DNA of 57,503 nucleotides from Alicyclobacillus shizuokensis NBRC 103103 (GCF_001552255.1 NZ_BCQV01000030.1:1-57503), one strand, 5' to 3'; positions 26,000-35,786 are shown, counted from the first letter of the stretch. Program-made: numbers and translations. The notes: a model not told the origin generated them from the letters alone.

Positions 26000-27187
26000 C
26001 TAGCGGGTGATCTGCTCCATGAATCCGTCTATTCCCAGAGATGCAGCTCCTATGACCACGGTATTCTCCCCGTTGTCGGACACAATGAGGTTCAGTTGGT
26101 CCACCAGTTTGGCCGAGCATCGAGTCTGCAAAGCTGTCTCCACCATAGGGCGGATCCACTTGGCCAGCGGTGTAATCTTGTTGCCAATGATGATGGCCTC
26201 GGGATTGAATATATTTACAATATTTGATATGCCGATTCCCAAGTAGTACGCGATGTAATACAGGCCTTCAAGGGCCCAGGTGTTGTCTGCTTGCGCGGCC
26301 TGAACCACCGCATGGAGGACATCCGGGTGGTACTCTGGCATGACGTCTTGTACGTGGTCCGCCACCTGTCTATACAGTGCTTTGAGCGATCCGTACATTT
26401 CCCAACACCCTGTCCCTCCACACGAGCACTTGAGTCCACGCGGCTCCACGACCATGTGTCCCAGTTCTCCGGCGAAGCCTGCGGCCCCCCGCTGCAACTG
26501 GCCGTTCATGAAGATGCCCACGCCGATGCCAGTGGAAACGCTGACATAGACAAAGTGTCGAAACCGCTTGGCGACGCCGAATAACTTTTCTCCAAATGCG
26601 GCCACGTTGGCGGAATTGTCCACGAAGACAGGGATCGAAAACTCCATTTCCAAGTACTGCTTCAGATTGATAGAACTCAGCTGCAGGTTGGGGCTGTGCA
26701 CGATGGTACCGCTTTCAAAATCGACCAAGGCCGGCACTCCTACCCCGATGGCCACCACGCCCAACGAAGAACCTGCATTATGACCCAGGGCCTCGTGGAT
26801 ACAACCCACCATGCTGGTCAAGACCTCGTCCGTACTGGTGTTATTCAATTCCCGTTTGAGCTCCCAGACGATTTGCCCTTCTAGGTTGGTCAAGGCCACA
26901 TGGATATAGTCCACGTAAACCACGAGACCAATGACATAGGCGCTGTCGGGCACAAATCCCAGCAGGATTGGGCGCCGCCCCACAGCGGAAGTGGCATTTC
27001 CAATCTCCGCCACCACGCCTTTTGATATAAATTCATTTACGATGGTAGAGATCGTCGCCTTGTTTAAGTGTGTGATCTCGGCAATCTGGGTTCTTGAAAT
27101 CGGGTACCGAGTCCGAATCAAGTCCAGCACAACCCGTTTATTGTATTCTCTGGTCGGTATGACTTCCCAGCCTTGCCTGACGAGCAT
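26000..27187 (-). CDS. ROK family transcriptional regulator (XylR-like)
   Basis: 395 aa. N-terminal winged helix (RTQIAEITHLNKATISTIVN near residue 35), then a ROK domain with canonical zinc motif LGHMVVEPRGLKCSCGGTGC followed by WE. All expected Cys and His ligands are present, unlike the ROK protein at 5550. ATG 27187 is nine bases after GAGGA; the longer frame to 27292 has no ribosome binding site and its extra residues lack family similarity. It precedes the CUT1 operon by 168 nt on the same strand and is its likely regulator. Confidence 0.9.
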   Translation of the reverse strand: MLVRQGWEVIPTREYNKRVVLDLIRTRYPISRTQIAEITHLNKATISTIVNEFISKGVVAEIGNATSAVGRRPILLGFVPDSAYVIGLVVYVDYIHVALTNLEGQIVWELKRELNNTSTDEVLTSMVGCIHEALGHNAGSSLGVVAIGVGVPALVDFESGTIVHSPNLQLSSINLKQYLEMEFSIPVFVDNSANVAAFGEKLFGVAKRFRHFVYVSVSTGIGVGIFMNGQLQRGAAGFAGELGHMVVEPRGLKCSCGGTGCWEMYGSLKALYRQVADHVQDVMPEYHPDVLHAVVQAAQADNTWALEGLYYIAYYLGIGISNIVNIFNPEAIIIGNKITPLAKWIRPMVETALQTRCSAKLVDQLNLIVSDNGENTVVIGAASLGIDGFMEQITR

Positions 27188-27454
27188 GGATATCAGTCCT
27201 CGGGTCTCTCGATTGGTTTTCGCAAACCGTTGAATTGGTTTACATGGTAATACAAATAGGTTGGCACCCACAATTCCAGTGAGCCCCAACAACGAATGCT
27301 GACCAATATGCTTGCGTTATGTTCAGAAAATACGACCTTCCATCTCGATGGGGAGTTTGTTTTCTCAAGTTAGCGCCAAGTGGGGACTTGGTACCGAAAG
27401 ACCAGACAAGCAGGACATCACCGGATGCCCCGCCGTTCATTCTTCGGCAAGTTG

Positions 27455-27482
27455 AAAACCCCGCCGTCTGGCGGGGCTTTTA
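27455..27482 (-). terminator. Terminator of the thiolase/CUT2 operon
   Basis: Perfect 7-bp GC stem CCCCGCC/GGCGGGG with a GTCT loop, AAAA on the left and CTTTT on the right. On the minus strand it follows the last stop codon (27488) by a few bases and ends in TTTT. It also reads as a terminator on the plus strand. Confidence 0.88.
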
Positions 27483-27487
27483 ACGTT

Positions 27488-28015
27488 TCAGGGATTCAGA
27501 TGGTCTTGAAGACGATTGTTGTAATTATTATTAGAGAATCCCCGTCCAGTCTTGCGCCCCAAAAATCCAGCCTGAACCATCTTTCGGAGTAATGGACATG
27601 GCCTGTACTTTGGATCCCCAAAATTCTTATGCAATACTTCCATGACTCCCAAGACCGTATCCAGCCCCGCGAAATCTGCAAGTTCCAACGGACCCATTGG
27701 CAGGTTGGCTCCGAGCTTCATGGCGGTATCCACATCTTGAGGATCCTCTCCTTCCATGACCATAAACATCGCCTCGTTCCACATCGGGACAAAAATCCGG
27801 TTCACCGTAAATCCGGGCGAGTCAGGAGCCTTTATCGGGGTCTTGTTAAACATCCTCGCGAGCTCGACGACAGTATTGAACGTCGCTTGCGAAGTTCGCA
27901 GTCCCTTGATCACCTCCACCAAATTCATAACCGGCGCAGGAATGAAGAAGTGCATCCCTATCACCTGCTCAGGACGCTTCGTCCCACTTGCCAAATTTTG
28001 TCCACCATCATTCAA
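27488..28015 (-). pseudogene. 3-hydroxyacyl-CoA dehydrogenase, C-terminal part only
   Basis: About 175 aa. Similarity begins abruptly at [20 protein letters not shown], the end of the NAD-binding domain, and continues through the full dimerisation domain ([37 protein letters not shown]). The catalytic His (GMHFF) is kept but the Rossmann domain, about 110-120 residues with the GxGxxG loop, is gone. The frame overlaps the end of the preceding CoA-transferase gene; a TTG at 28015 is the only nearby start. A deletion that fused the two genes is the simplest explanation. Activity as a dehydrogenase is unlikely without the NAD domain. Confidence 0.75.
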
Positions 28016-29564
28016 TCTTCTCCCGAAAGATGCCTTCATCCATCAATTTCAGACTCGGCGAAATGACAGGTCTAAACTCCATCTGTTCAAGGATGTCCTT
28101 CTCCAGGTCAACCCCGGGTGCGATTTCGGTCAGAACCATGCCCTCCTTGCCTAATTCGAAAACAGCCCGCTCTGTTACGTACAAAACTGGTTTTTGAAGC
28201 CGAGACGCGTAACTTCCGCTGAACGTAATCTGAGCCACGCGGTTAACAAATTTTTTGTTTCTCCCTTCATGGACTATCTTGAGGTTTCCATTGTCCACAG
28301 TCACATGAAGCCCCCCGTTTGTGAAAGTCGTACAAAATACGACCTTTTTTGCGGGTTGGGTCACATCGATGAATCCTCCGCAGCCGACCTTGCGGCCTGC
28401 GAATTTGCTTACATTCACATTTCCAACCTGATCGATCTCCGCTGCGCCCATAAATGTGACGTCCACACCGCAGCCATGATAATGATCAAACTGGCTGGCG
28501 TGATCCAGGATGGCATCGGCGTTCACGGTGATTCCAAACTCGTTTTTCCCAGCGGGAACACCGCCGACCACTCCCGACTCGACGGTCAAAATCATATCGT
28601 CGAGGAGGCCCTCCTCGGCGCTAACCGGACCAATCACGTCCCCAGGAATGCCGATGCCCACATTGACAATTGAGTTCTTTCCCAACTCCTTTACCGCCCG
28701 TCGGCCAATAATTTTGCGTATATCGAGTGGAAGCTTAGCTATATCCCCAACCGGAACGCGTATATCTCCAGAATACTTTGGATCATACACTGCATTCGGG
28801 ACCTGGCGGTGATCCAGTTCGGGATTGTCCGCTATGACGACATAATCTACGAGATATCCAGGAATCACGACGTCCTTCGGATGAATAGTTCCATACTGCA
28901 CAAGATGCTTTACCTGCACAATGACCTTTCCACCGCCTGCCCTTGCCGCTTGGGCAGCGGACAAGAGCTCAAGTTTGAGCGGTTCTTCCTTCGTGCTCAC
29001 ATTGCCTCTTTCATCAATCGCTGTCCCTCGAATCAAGACGTAATCGAACGAGAGGCCTTTGTAAAAAAGGTACTCTTCCCCGAATATCGAGATGAGTTCC
29101 ACGGGGCTATAACCACTTTGTTTGGCCCTTTCGTTAAATTTCCCACCCTCAATTCTCGGATCCACAAACGTCCCGATGCCAATTTGCGAAAAGTGCCCAG
29201 GGAGTCCGTTGGCAATGGTTCGAAATAAGTGAGTGAGCTGGCCCTGTGGCAGACAGTACGCTTCCACAAGGTTGTTTTCAATCAAGGTCCGAGTCTTGGG
29301 CAACAATCCCCAATGGCCGCCGATGATGCGAGAGATTAACCCTTCCAACGCGATATGCTCAAGCCCATTTGTGCTATCCGATTGTCCTGCCGCATGGAAA
29401 ATAGTCAGGTTGCGTGGATGTCCTGACTGTAAAAACGAGTCACGAATGGCCTTTACAACCGCGTCACATTGCCCCATACCGCCAAACCCTGCGAATGCAA
29501 TCGTGGCATCGTCTGGGATGATACGCGCCAAATCCATTGGATTCACGAACTCCAATTCAGTCAC
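28008..29564 (-). CDS. Acyl-CoA:acetate/3-ketoacid CoA-transferase, fused alpha-beta subunits
   Basis: 518 aa, single-chain class I CoA-transferase (YdiF/propionate CoA-transferase type). The N-terminal half has [14 protein letters not shown] and the C-terminal half begins near [13 protein letters not shown], with the catalytic Glu in TVESGVVGG. It moves CoA from acetyl-CoA or another donor to a short-chain acid in the cytosol. GTG 29564 is four bases after the preceding stop, suggesting re-initiation; an ATG at 29537 is an alternative. Second of two such paralogs in the operon, so two acids may be activated or one enzyme has diverged. Confidence 0.92.
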   Translation of the reverse strand: MTELEFVNPMDLARIIPDDATIAFAGFGGMGQCDAVVKAIRDSFLQSGHPRNLTIFHAAGQSDSTNGLEHIALEGLISRIIGGHWGLLPKTRTLIENNLVEAYCLPQGQLTHLFRTIANGLPGHFSQIGIGTFVDPRIEGGKFNERAKQSGYSPVELISIFGEEYLFYKGLSFDYVLIRGTAIDERGNVSTKEEPLKLELLSAAQAARAGGGKVIVQVKHLVQYGTIHPKDVVIPGYLVDYVVIADNPELDHRQVPNAVYDPKYSGDIRVPVGDIAKLPLDIRKIIGRRAVKELGKNSIVNVGIGIPGDVIGPVSAEEGLLDDMILTVESGVVGGVPAGKNEFGITVNADAILDHASQFDHYHGCGVDVTFMGAAEIDQVGNVNVSKFAGRKVGCGGFIDVTQPAKKVVFCTTFTNGGLHVTVDNGNLKIVHEGRNKKFVNRVAQITFSGSYASRLQKPVLYVTERAVFELGKEGMVLTEIAPGVDLEKDILEQMEFRPVISPSLKLMDEGIFREKIE

Positions 29565-29567
29565 CCC

Positions 29568-30575
29568 TTATTGCCGAAGCCGTGGTGCGCGTGAGTAGGC
29601 AACCAAAATTAGGAGCAAGGTCAAGCCCTGCACAAGTTCGCGAACGCCCTGCGGGAGGCCGACGGCCACCAGGACGCTTGTCAGCATCGTCAAAACGATT
29701 GCCCCCAATGCTGCACCCACCAGCGTCCCCTCGCCGCCGGCCAACTTTGTCCCACCAATCACGACGGCCGCAATCGACAGCAGCGTGTAGTCGCTCGCCA
29801 TTTGCAATTGGGCGTTTCCCGTGTATCCGACGAGGATCAAGCCAGCCAAGGCACCGATAACCCCGGAAATCATATAGGTCACGGTGACAGTACCGCGCAC
29901 GGAAATTCCCGAGAGCAAGGCTGCATTTCTATTGCTGCCGATAAGGAACAACCGCTTTCCGTACGACGTTTTGTTCATGATGATCCCGAAAGCGACCAGG
30001 ATGGCAATTGCCAGGACCAACAGCCAGCGAATCGGCCCCACTATCGGCTGTCCGACGGCCAAAAGAACCTTCGGAATGGCACCCGATGGCTGCCCCTTCG
30101 TGTAGGCCACCGTAAACCCATTGACGACCGAGGTCATAATGAGCGTCATGACAAGCGGAGGTATCCCAACCCATTGAATTCCAAATCCATTGATATAACC
30201 AATGGCTGCGCCAATCAGGACAAGTAAGACGACAGCGATTGGCAAACGGCTGGCTTCGCCATGAATGAAACTGGCTCCAAGCAGAGCGCCCATGGACATG
30301 ACCGCACCCACAGAGAGGTCAATTCCCTCGCCGCCCGATACGATGACCATTGTTTGGCCCACCGCAGCAATGGCTAAAATACTCGCTACCGCCAGGATAT
30401 TGCCGATATTGTTGAAATCGGCGAAACCTGGGCTGATCACTTGACCTAAACCAAGCAACACGAGACTGGCGATGACGGACGGGAGGTATACGTTGTTTCG
30501 CACTATCGACCAACGAAGACGCTTGTTGGGAACACTTATGATCCGTTTGACCTGCTGTTCTACCAGTTTGAACAC
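29568..30575 (-). CDS. CUT2 (ribose-type) ABC transporter permease
   Basis: 335-aa RbsC-like membrane protein, 8-10 spans, with the family motif EGIDLSVGAVMSMGAL and the cytoplasmic coupling segment NRNAALLSGISVRGTVTV. The annotated GTG at 30575 sits directly against AGGAGG; a CTG eight bases further on would have ideal spacing, so the true start may be a non-standard CTG nine bases downstream (30566). Paralog of the permease encoded immediately upstream, so the channel is probably a heterodimer. Confidence 0.88.
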   Translation of the reverse strand: MFKLVEQQVKRIISVPNKRLRWSIVRNNVYLPSVIASLVLLGLGQVISPGFADFNNIGNILAVASILAIAAVGQTMVIVSGGEGIDLSVGAVMSMGALLGASFIHGEASRLPIAVVLLVLIGAAIGYINGFGIQWVGIPPLVMTLIMTSVVNGFTVAYTKGQPSGAIPKVLLAVGQPIVGPIRWLLVLAIAILVAFGIIMNKTSYGKRLFLIGSNRNAALLSGISVRGTVTVTYMISGVIGALAGLILVGYTGNAQLQMASDYTLLSIAAVVIGGTKLAGGEGTLVGAALGAIVLTMLTSVLVAVGLPQGVRELVQGLTLLLILVAYSRAPRLRQ

Positions 30576-30578
30576 CTC

Positions 30579-31514
30579 CTAAGAAACCAATTTTGGTTTT
30601 CGCGAGAGGGAAACAGATCCTATGACGCCAAGCAGGACGATGACACCCGAAACGAGATCCTGGTAAAACGGCGGTACATGCGCAGCCAACACCGTAGTCG
30701 AAACCAGGCCGAGGAATAATGCCCCTAAAATTGCGCCGAAAGAATCGCCACGGCCACCCATGAGAGAAATGCCCCCAATGACACACGCGGCAATCGCGTT
30801 GAGTGAAATTGGCAGCCCAACCAACGGATCTCCGCTCCCAACGCTTCCCGTAAGTGCGATAGCGCCGATTCCGGTCGCCAATGCAGCAAACACGTAGGTA
30901 AAAAACTGGAGCCATGCAACCGAAATGGCCGAGGCAAATGCCTTTCGCTCGTCGCATCCGAGAGCGTAGAGCCAGATGCCAATGGGCGTCTTGGACAGAA
31001 ACAGCCAGAGAAGCCACACAACGGCGATGAAGTAGACAGGCGTCGGAATGCCTAGCCAATTTCCGTTGTACCAGGTGACAAAATCCATCGATGCTTGGCC
31101 ACCGGGGGTTGGCATGATCCACAGTGCGACACCTGCAGCGACCGACGATGTTGAAAATGTCGTCAACAATGGATTCACTCTCAGGAACCCGATTACGAAT
31201 CCGTTTAATGCACCCACTCCCACGCCAACCAACACGGCGAGCGCCGCTGAAGTTAAGACGTTCCATCCGTACCCCTGCATCGTGATGAATACAACATTTA
31301 CTAGACAGACGATGGAGCCCAAAGAAATGTCAATTCCCCCGCCGAACAGGACCACGGCTGAGCCAACCGCAGCACACACCAAGGGAGCATAAGATCCAAG
31401 AAATCCAGACAATGAGGACATTGTCAGAAATCCCGGTGTAAGGACGGAGTTGATCACGGCCATCACAATCACTAGCACCAATACGGGGAATGTTGTCCAT
31501 TTTAAAATGTTCAT
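30579..31514 (-). CDS. CUT2 (ribose-type) ABC transporter permease
   Basis: 311-aa RbsC-like permease with GGGIDISLGSIVCL motif and CDERKAFASAISVAW coupling segment. ATG 31514 overlaps the ATPase stop by 4 nt (ATGA) and has GAGGAG ten bases upstream. Different enough from the second permease to suggest ancient duplication and an obligate heterodimer, as in Lsr (AI-2) and some polyol importers. Confidence 0.92.
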   Translation of the reverse strand: MNILKWTTFPVLVLVIVMAVINSVLTPGFLTMSSLSGFLGSYAPLVCAAVGSAVVLFGGGIDISLGSIVCLVNVVFITMQGYGWNVLTSAALAVLVGVGVGALNGFVIGFLRVNPLLTTFSTSSVAAGVALWIMPTPGGQASMDFVTWYNGNWLGIPTPVYFIAVVWLLWLFLSKTPIGIWLYALGCDERKAFASAISVAWLQFFTYVFAALATGIGAIALTGSVGSGDPLVGLPISLNAIAACVIGGISLMGGRGDSFGAILGALFLGLVSTTVLAAHVPPFYQDLVSGVIVLLGVIGSVSLSRKPKLVS

Positions 31515-33004
31515 TTAAATCGCGCTCCTCTTGGCACCGAAGCTGATATGATGTTTTCTGTTGTGATATCTAAGCCTGTCAAGACTCGCACGATTTTCCC
31601 TTCATACATGACCAGAATTCGCGCCGACGGCGCCATGTGGGCCAGTTGTACAAGTTCTTCATCATCACTGGAGACGAAAACGACGCTCGAACCTTTCTCG
31701 ATTAAACGGCACAGCATGTGGTGCACGTCCAACCTGGCTTGAACATCGATGCCTTTGGTAGGATCGTCAGCCAATAAAATTTTGGGATTTGTAACCAACC
31801 ATCGACCAATCACGACCTTTTGTTGGTTGCCCCCACTGAGTGTGCGAATCGGTTGTTTTGCACTCGCGAACTTCACTCCCTGTTCACGCAGGACCGCATC
31901 CGCGGCAAGTCCCGTTTGCCCCATCACAAGCTCCTTGACAGCGGCGAGGTTTTCGGAAAGGGAGCGAACTGAAAAGACACCTTCTTTTTCCCGATCCCCT
32001 GAAATAAACGCCATGCGTGCGGCAACAGCCTTGCGAGGACTCGACACATGCAAATCCTGTCCCTCAAGTTTCAAGTGCACCGAACCTCTCATGCCGAACA
32101 AGGTACGCACCAAGTCGGATTGACCGTGCCCCTGCAACCCTGCTATACCTACAAATTCTCCTGGTTGAACACGGAAATCAAATTGGGTCCCAAACCGGGA
32201 TAGTCGAAGTTGCGGTGCCATCAACAGTGGAGGGCCATCCGCAGTTGCCACTGAACCCGTATGGGAATGGATGACGTCAGTTACGTCACGACCACTCATC
32301 ATGGACAGCAGCTCGTTTTCGTTTTTCTCCTGAATCCCCACGGTAGCGACCGTCTCTCCATTGCGCATGATGGTCACCGAGTCACAGATGGAATAAATTT
32401 CAGCCATTCTATGCGAAATAAACAAGACTGCCGTGCCGTTTTCTTTCAAACGAAAAAGCATCTGTTTCACCAATTCGACCTCTTCGCGATACAATGCCGA
32501 AGTGATTTCATCAACAATTAAAATCTTGGGTTTTTGGATCAACGCCTTTGCAAACTCCACCATGTACTGCTCATTCGCAGCCAATTCGGCGACGGTCTTC
32601 CCGATGAGATGTGACAGGTTCAGCTCGTCCATCACTTGACGGCCAACATGTTTGACTCTCGCCCTGTTTGTAAAAACACCTATGCTACGCGGAATGTCGC
32701 ACATCAACAAATTCGTTTCGACAGTATGATTTGTAAATAAACTTAATTCCTGTGATGTAATGACAATCCCCAGTCGCTTGGAATGGCGAGGTGAACGGAT
32801 GGAACACGTCTTATCAAACAATTTGATTTCACCTTGGTTGGGTCGAACAACACCGCCAAGGATTTTTGCCAGGGTGCTCTTTCCAGATCCATTGCCTCCC
32901 AGAATGGCTCGAATCTCTCCCGGCCGAACGGAGAGGCTCGCATCACAGAGTGCGTTTACGGATCCGAAAGATTTTTGAATGCGTCTACACTCAAGAGCAT
33001 TCAC
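31511..33004 (-). CDS. CUT2 sugar ABC transporter ATP-binding protein, two-domain (RbsA-like)
   Basis: 497 aa with two ABC domains. Domain 1 has a good Walker A (GGNGSGKST) but a degenerate signature (LAANEQ in place of LSGGQ) and Walker B DEITSA. Domain 2 has the usual RbsA-type weak Walker A (GLQGHGQSD) and a canonical signature (LSGGNQQKV) with DDPTKGID. Thus one complete composite ATP site can form, as in RbsA. GTG 33004 follows AGGAGGG by 8 nt. It energises the two RbsC-like permeases downstream. Confidence 0.93.
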   Translation of the reverse strand: MNALECRRIQKSFGSVNALCDASLSVRPGEIRAILGGNGSGKSTLAKILGGVVRPNQGEIKLFDKTCSIRSPRHSKRLGIVITSQELSLFTNHTVETNLLMCDIPRSIGVFTNRARVKHVGRQVMDELNLSHLIGKTVAELAANEQYMVEFAKALIQKPKILIVDEITSALYREEVELVKQMLFRLKENGTAVLFISHRMAEIYSICDSVTIMRNGETVATVGIQEKNENELLSMMSGRDVTDVIHSHTGSVATADGPPLLMAPQLRLSRFGTQFDFRVQPGEFVGIAGLQGHGQSDLVRTLFGMRGSVHLKLEGQDLHVSSPRKAVAARMAFISGDREKEGVFSVRSLSENLAAVKELVMGQTGLAADAVLREQGVKFASAKQPIRTLSGGNQQKVVIGRWLVTNPKILLADDPTKGIDVQARLDVHHMLCRLIEKGSSVVFVSSDDEELVQLAHMAPSARILVMYEGKIVRVLTGLDITTENIISASVPRGARFK

Positions 33005-33028
33005 GCTTGGCCCTCCTGTTCACTGGCT

Positions 33029-33054
33029 GTGCAGGCTACCCAAGGAGCCTGCAC
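33029..33054 (-). other. Intercistronic stem-loop after the CUT2 binding protein
   Basis: Perfect 9-bp stem GTGCAGGCT/AGCCTGCAC with an 8-nt loop between the binding-protein stop (33072) and the ATPase start (33004). No T run follows. It occupies the same place as the hairpin at 3024-3055 in the first CUT1 operon. Confidence 0.6.
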
Positions 33055-33071
33055 CCGCCATGGTGTCCTAT

Positions 33072-34262
33072 TTATTGGAAGAACGAATCCACCTGCTTCT
33101 GCGTGAGGAAAGCATCGAGTGCGGCACCGTCGGATTTGCCTTGGCCAAGCTTCACAGCTTCCTCCAGACTGATCGACTTTGTAAATTTCAAGTTCTTCAT
33201 CCACGGTGCATTAGGATTCGCATCTTTGGTGACCACATAGGGCGGATCAATCAGAATCGTATTTTTCAGATTCGGATTTAACGGGTTTGCTTGGAGTGAG
33301 TCGGACTTCAACTTTTTCCCCTTCAAAAGGTCAATCGTGAATTCAAGAGCGTCCGCACCAACGCCGGGTGCATACGATACAGCGATGGAATTCAGATTTG
33401 GCATAGACTTCCATTTGCGCAAGAATCCGAAAGTATAGTCCCCTGTCATCACTGGCGGCGTTGCATTCGCATCCTCATAGGCCCTGAGAACGCCTTCAGC
33501 CATAACGTCCTGCTCCAAAATTCCGTCGATATTTTTGTACGTTGACAGCAACGTGGACATGGAGGACTGAGCAGTCGCTTCATCCCACTTGCCGGGCACA
33601 GAGGCAAGAACTTTGATATTCGGGTATTTGCTCAAAACGTCTTTGGCAGCATTCTGACGAATGGTGTCCGCAGTGTTCCCAGAGAGTCCCGTAATTTCAA
33701 CGATTTGTCCTTTCCCCTTCAATTGCTTGGCAATCCATTCGGCTTGAATCCTCCAGAACGCATCATTGTTGCCGACGACGGCATACGTACCGGAATAGGC
33801 CGCCGGGTCATTCGTGATGACAACAAGGATTCCTTTCGCCTTCGCCTTCGCAATGATTGGACCGAGAGACGTTGCCGACACCGGATCGATCATCAAAGCG
33901 TCGACACCGGAGTTGATCATTGTATTGAGTTGATTGATTTGTTGAGAAACGTCCGCATTGGAGTTGGCAACTTGTAGGCTCTTGATTGTACCATCCGCTT
34001 CGAGCGGCTTGGCGGCGTTTTTGACATCCTGCACAAATTGTGATCGCCACGTATTGCCGAAATAACCGTTGGCGAAGCCAATGACGAACCCGCTTTTTTT
34101 ACCGTGACCCCAGGTCGGCGTAGACCCGGATCCTGCCGTCGAGACATTCTCGGAATTTCCTGCTTGCGACGATGTTCCCTGGTTTGAAGAAGCTCCACAA
34201 GCTGACACAGAGAGAGCGGCCAATACAGCGCTTACAGCAGACAGAAAGATTTTCTTTTTCAT
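33072..34262 (-). CDS. CUT2 solute-binding lipoprotein (periplasmic-binding family 4, RbsB-like)
   Basis: 396 aa, longer than RbsB (about 300). Lipobox LSVSAC-G, a Ser/Asn linker, then the sugar-binding fold (VIGFANGYFGNTWRSQFVQD; GVDALMIDPVSATSLGPII; VVGNNDAFWRIQAEW). The ligand-site pattern differs from ribose, xylose or autoinducer-2 receptors, and the C terminus carries an extra segment of about 60 residues (DPPYVVTKDANPNAPW onward). ATG 34262 follows AGGGGGT by 8 nt. Its operon context (lactonase, thiolase, CoA-transferases) suggests a small lactone, hydroxy acid or polyol ligand. Confidence 0.9.
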   Translation of the reverse strand: MKKKIFLSAVSAVLAALSVSACGASSNQGTSSQAGNSENVSTAGSGSTPTWGHGKKSGFVIGFANGYFGNTWRSQFVQDVKNAAKPLEADGTIKSLQVANSNADVSQQINQLNTMINSGVDALMIDPVSATSLGPIIAKAKAKGILVVITNDPAAYSGTYAVVGNNDAFWRIQAEWIAKQLKGKGQIVEITGLSGNTADTIRQNAAKDVLSKYPNIKVLASVPGKWDEATAQSSMSTLLSTYKNIDGILEQDVMAEGVLRAYEDANATPPVMTGDYTFGFLRKWKSMPNLNSIAVSYAPGVGADALEFTIDLLKGKKLKSDSLQANPLNPNLKNTILIDPPYVVTKDANPNAPWMKNLKFTKSISLEEAVKLGQGKSDGAALDAFLTQKQVDSFFQ

Positions 34263-34282
34263 GCGTGTGTACCCCCTAAATG

Positions 34283-35026
34283 TTATTTGAGTGATGGAAA
34301 CCCACAGGTCTGATACTTTTTAATGCTCGGCTCATGACCTGGTAATATGCGATCGGCAAGTTGCCGTACTCGCTGCATGCTGGCAAAGATGTCTTTGGTG
34401 CTGGTCAATATTCCGGCCGGAATATTTTCCCTGATATTGACAAGCAGATTGGCTACATCTCCAGAAATGCACAGCCGGCCTTCCTCCGTTTTCACCAGAA
34501 CGGATTGGTGCCCTTCGGAATGACCAGGAGTGGGAAATACCTTGACGCCTGGAGCCACTTCGGCGGCACCTTGGACAAAATTCCAAGAAAAATAATCTAC
34601 AGAATCAAAAAGTTCATGCAAGTAGATTCCGGCTTGGCTTGGAATGGGGCTGTGCGCAGCCGCCCACTCCGTTTCTTGCACAATGAAACGGGCTTTTTTA
34701 AACAGTTTGTTATTCCCGCAGTGGTCGTAGTGAAGGTGTGTGTTGATCACAATATCGACATCGTCTGGCCCCCATCCCAGGCCTTCCTTCAATGCCGTAA
34801 CAATCTGTTCGTCATCCTCCTGGCTGCAGGGAGCTACGTGATTCCGCACCCACTGTGCATCGTGAATTCCGGTATCCACGAGGATGTTATAACCACCCCC
34901 GTAGATGGCCACTGCCCACATGGGGATGACCATGGATTGTCCGAAATCCTGATTGTACGTGAGCGTGGACTTTTCAACGGTCAATTCCCCCATTTTGAGC
35001 GCCATAACCTTCCAAGTTTGCATCAT
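34283..35026 (-). CDS. Metallo-beta-lactamase-fold lactonase-like hydrolase (AHL/gamma-butyrolactone lactonase family)
   Basis: 247 aa. All dinuclear zinc ligands are present: the HxHxDH box (THLHYDHCGNN, about residues 97-102), a His in PTPGHSEGH, an Asp in CISGDVANL and a final His in LPGHEPSI. The size and the long first loop fit the N-acyl-homoserine-lactone lactonase/AttM (BlcC) group that opens lactone rings. ATG 35026 is eight bases after GGAG; the GTG at 35035 lies inside that signal. It lies between the importer and the CoA-enzyme genes, 20 nt from each partner, so opening an imported lactone is an attractive role but unproven. Confidence 0.85.
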   Translation of the reverse strand: MMQTWKVMALKMGELTVEKSTLTYNQDFGQSMVIPMWAVAIYGGGYNILVDTGIHDAQWVRNHVAPCSQEDDEQIVTALKEGLGWGPDDVDIVINTHLHYDHCGNNKLFKKARFIVQETEWAAAHSPIPSQAGIYLHELFDSVDYFSWNFVQGAAEVAPGVKVFPTPGHSEGHQSVLVKTEEGRLCISGDVANLLVNIRENIPAGILTSTKDIFASMQRVRQLADRILPGHEPSIKKYQTCGFPSLK

Positions 35027-35048
35027 GCATCCCACTCCGTTTCATAGA

Positions 35049-35786
35049 CTAAAGAACCATGCCACCGCCAACATTGAGAACTTCACCCGTGATATACTCG
35101 GCTTCGTCGGAAGCCAAGAACGCAACCAGATTGGCCACATCCTCCGGCTTCCCGGCCCGTCCCAATGGAATTTTGCTGATCATGATGTCCCACACTTTGT
35201 CCGGAACCCCTCTCGTCATTTCGGTATCAATGAATCCCGGGCAAATCGCATTCACAGTAACGTTGTATTTAGCGAGTTCTCGAGCGGCCGTTTTGGAAAG
35301 CCCCACGACACCGGCCTTGGAAGCCGCGTAATTGGCTTGTCCAATATTGCCGAGCCAACTGGCGGACGCGATATTAATAATCCGGCCAGACTGCTTTTCG
35401 CGCATGAGCTTGGCAGCAGCCTGGACGCAATGGAAGGTTCCCGTGAGATTCACCGAAATGACTTGCTCCCATTGTTCATGTGTCATCTTGTGAAGCATGG
35501 CGTCACGATTAATCCCAGCATTGTTCACCAAGACATCGAGAGTTCCGTATTCCTTTATCACCGTTTGAAATAGCGCATCCACCTCGTCTTGTTTTGCAAT
35601 GTCGCACGGTACGAAAACAGCTTCTCCCCCGGCCTCCCGGATCAGGGAGACAGTCGCGGTGCCATTTTCTTCGCTGACATCAACGACCGCTACTTTTGCC
35701 CCTTCCTTGGCTAACTTCACCGCTATGCCTTGTCCAATTCCCCGGCCAGCACCTGTAACAATCGAAATCTTATCTTGTAAGCGCAT
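35049..35786 (-). CDS. Short-chain dehydrogenase/reductase (FabG/PhaB/BDH-like)
   Basis: 245 aa classical SDR: TGAGRGIGQG cofactor loop (residues 11-20), Asp36 after beta-2 favouring NAD(H), NNAG at 88-91, catalytic Ser141, Tyr153 and Lys157 (YAASK), and the C-terminal YITGEVLNVGGGM. Relatives interconvert 3-hydroxyacyl and 3-ketoacyl compounds, including 3-hydroxybutyrate. Its start overlaps the CoA-transferase end by 17 nt, and the next gene follows after 22 nt. With thiolase and CoA-transferase it would complete oxidation of a 3-hydroxy acid to acetyl-CoA. Confidence 0.9.
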   Translation of the reverse strand: MRLQDKISIVTGAGRGIGQGIAVKLAKEGAKVAVVDVSEENGTATVSLIREAGGEAVFVPCDIAKQDEVDALFQTVIKEYGTLDVLVNNAGINRDAMLHKMTHEQWEQVISVNLTGTFHCVQAAAKLMREKQSGRIINIASASWLGNIGQANYAASKAGVVGLSKTAARELAKYNVTVNAICPGFIDTEMTRGVPDKVWDIMISKIPLGRAGKPEDVANLVAFLASDEAEYITGEVLNVGGGMVL

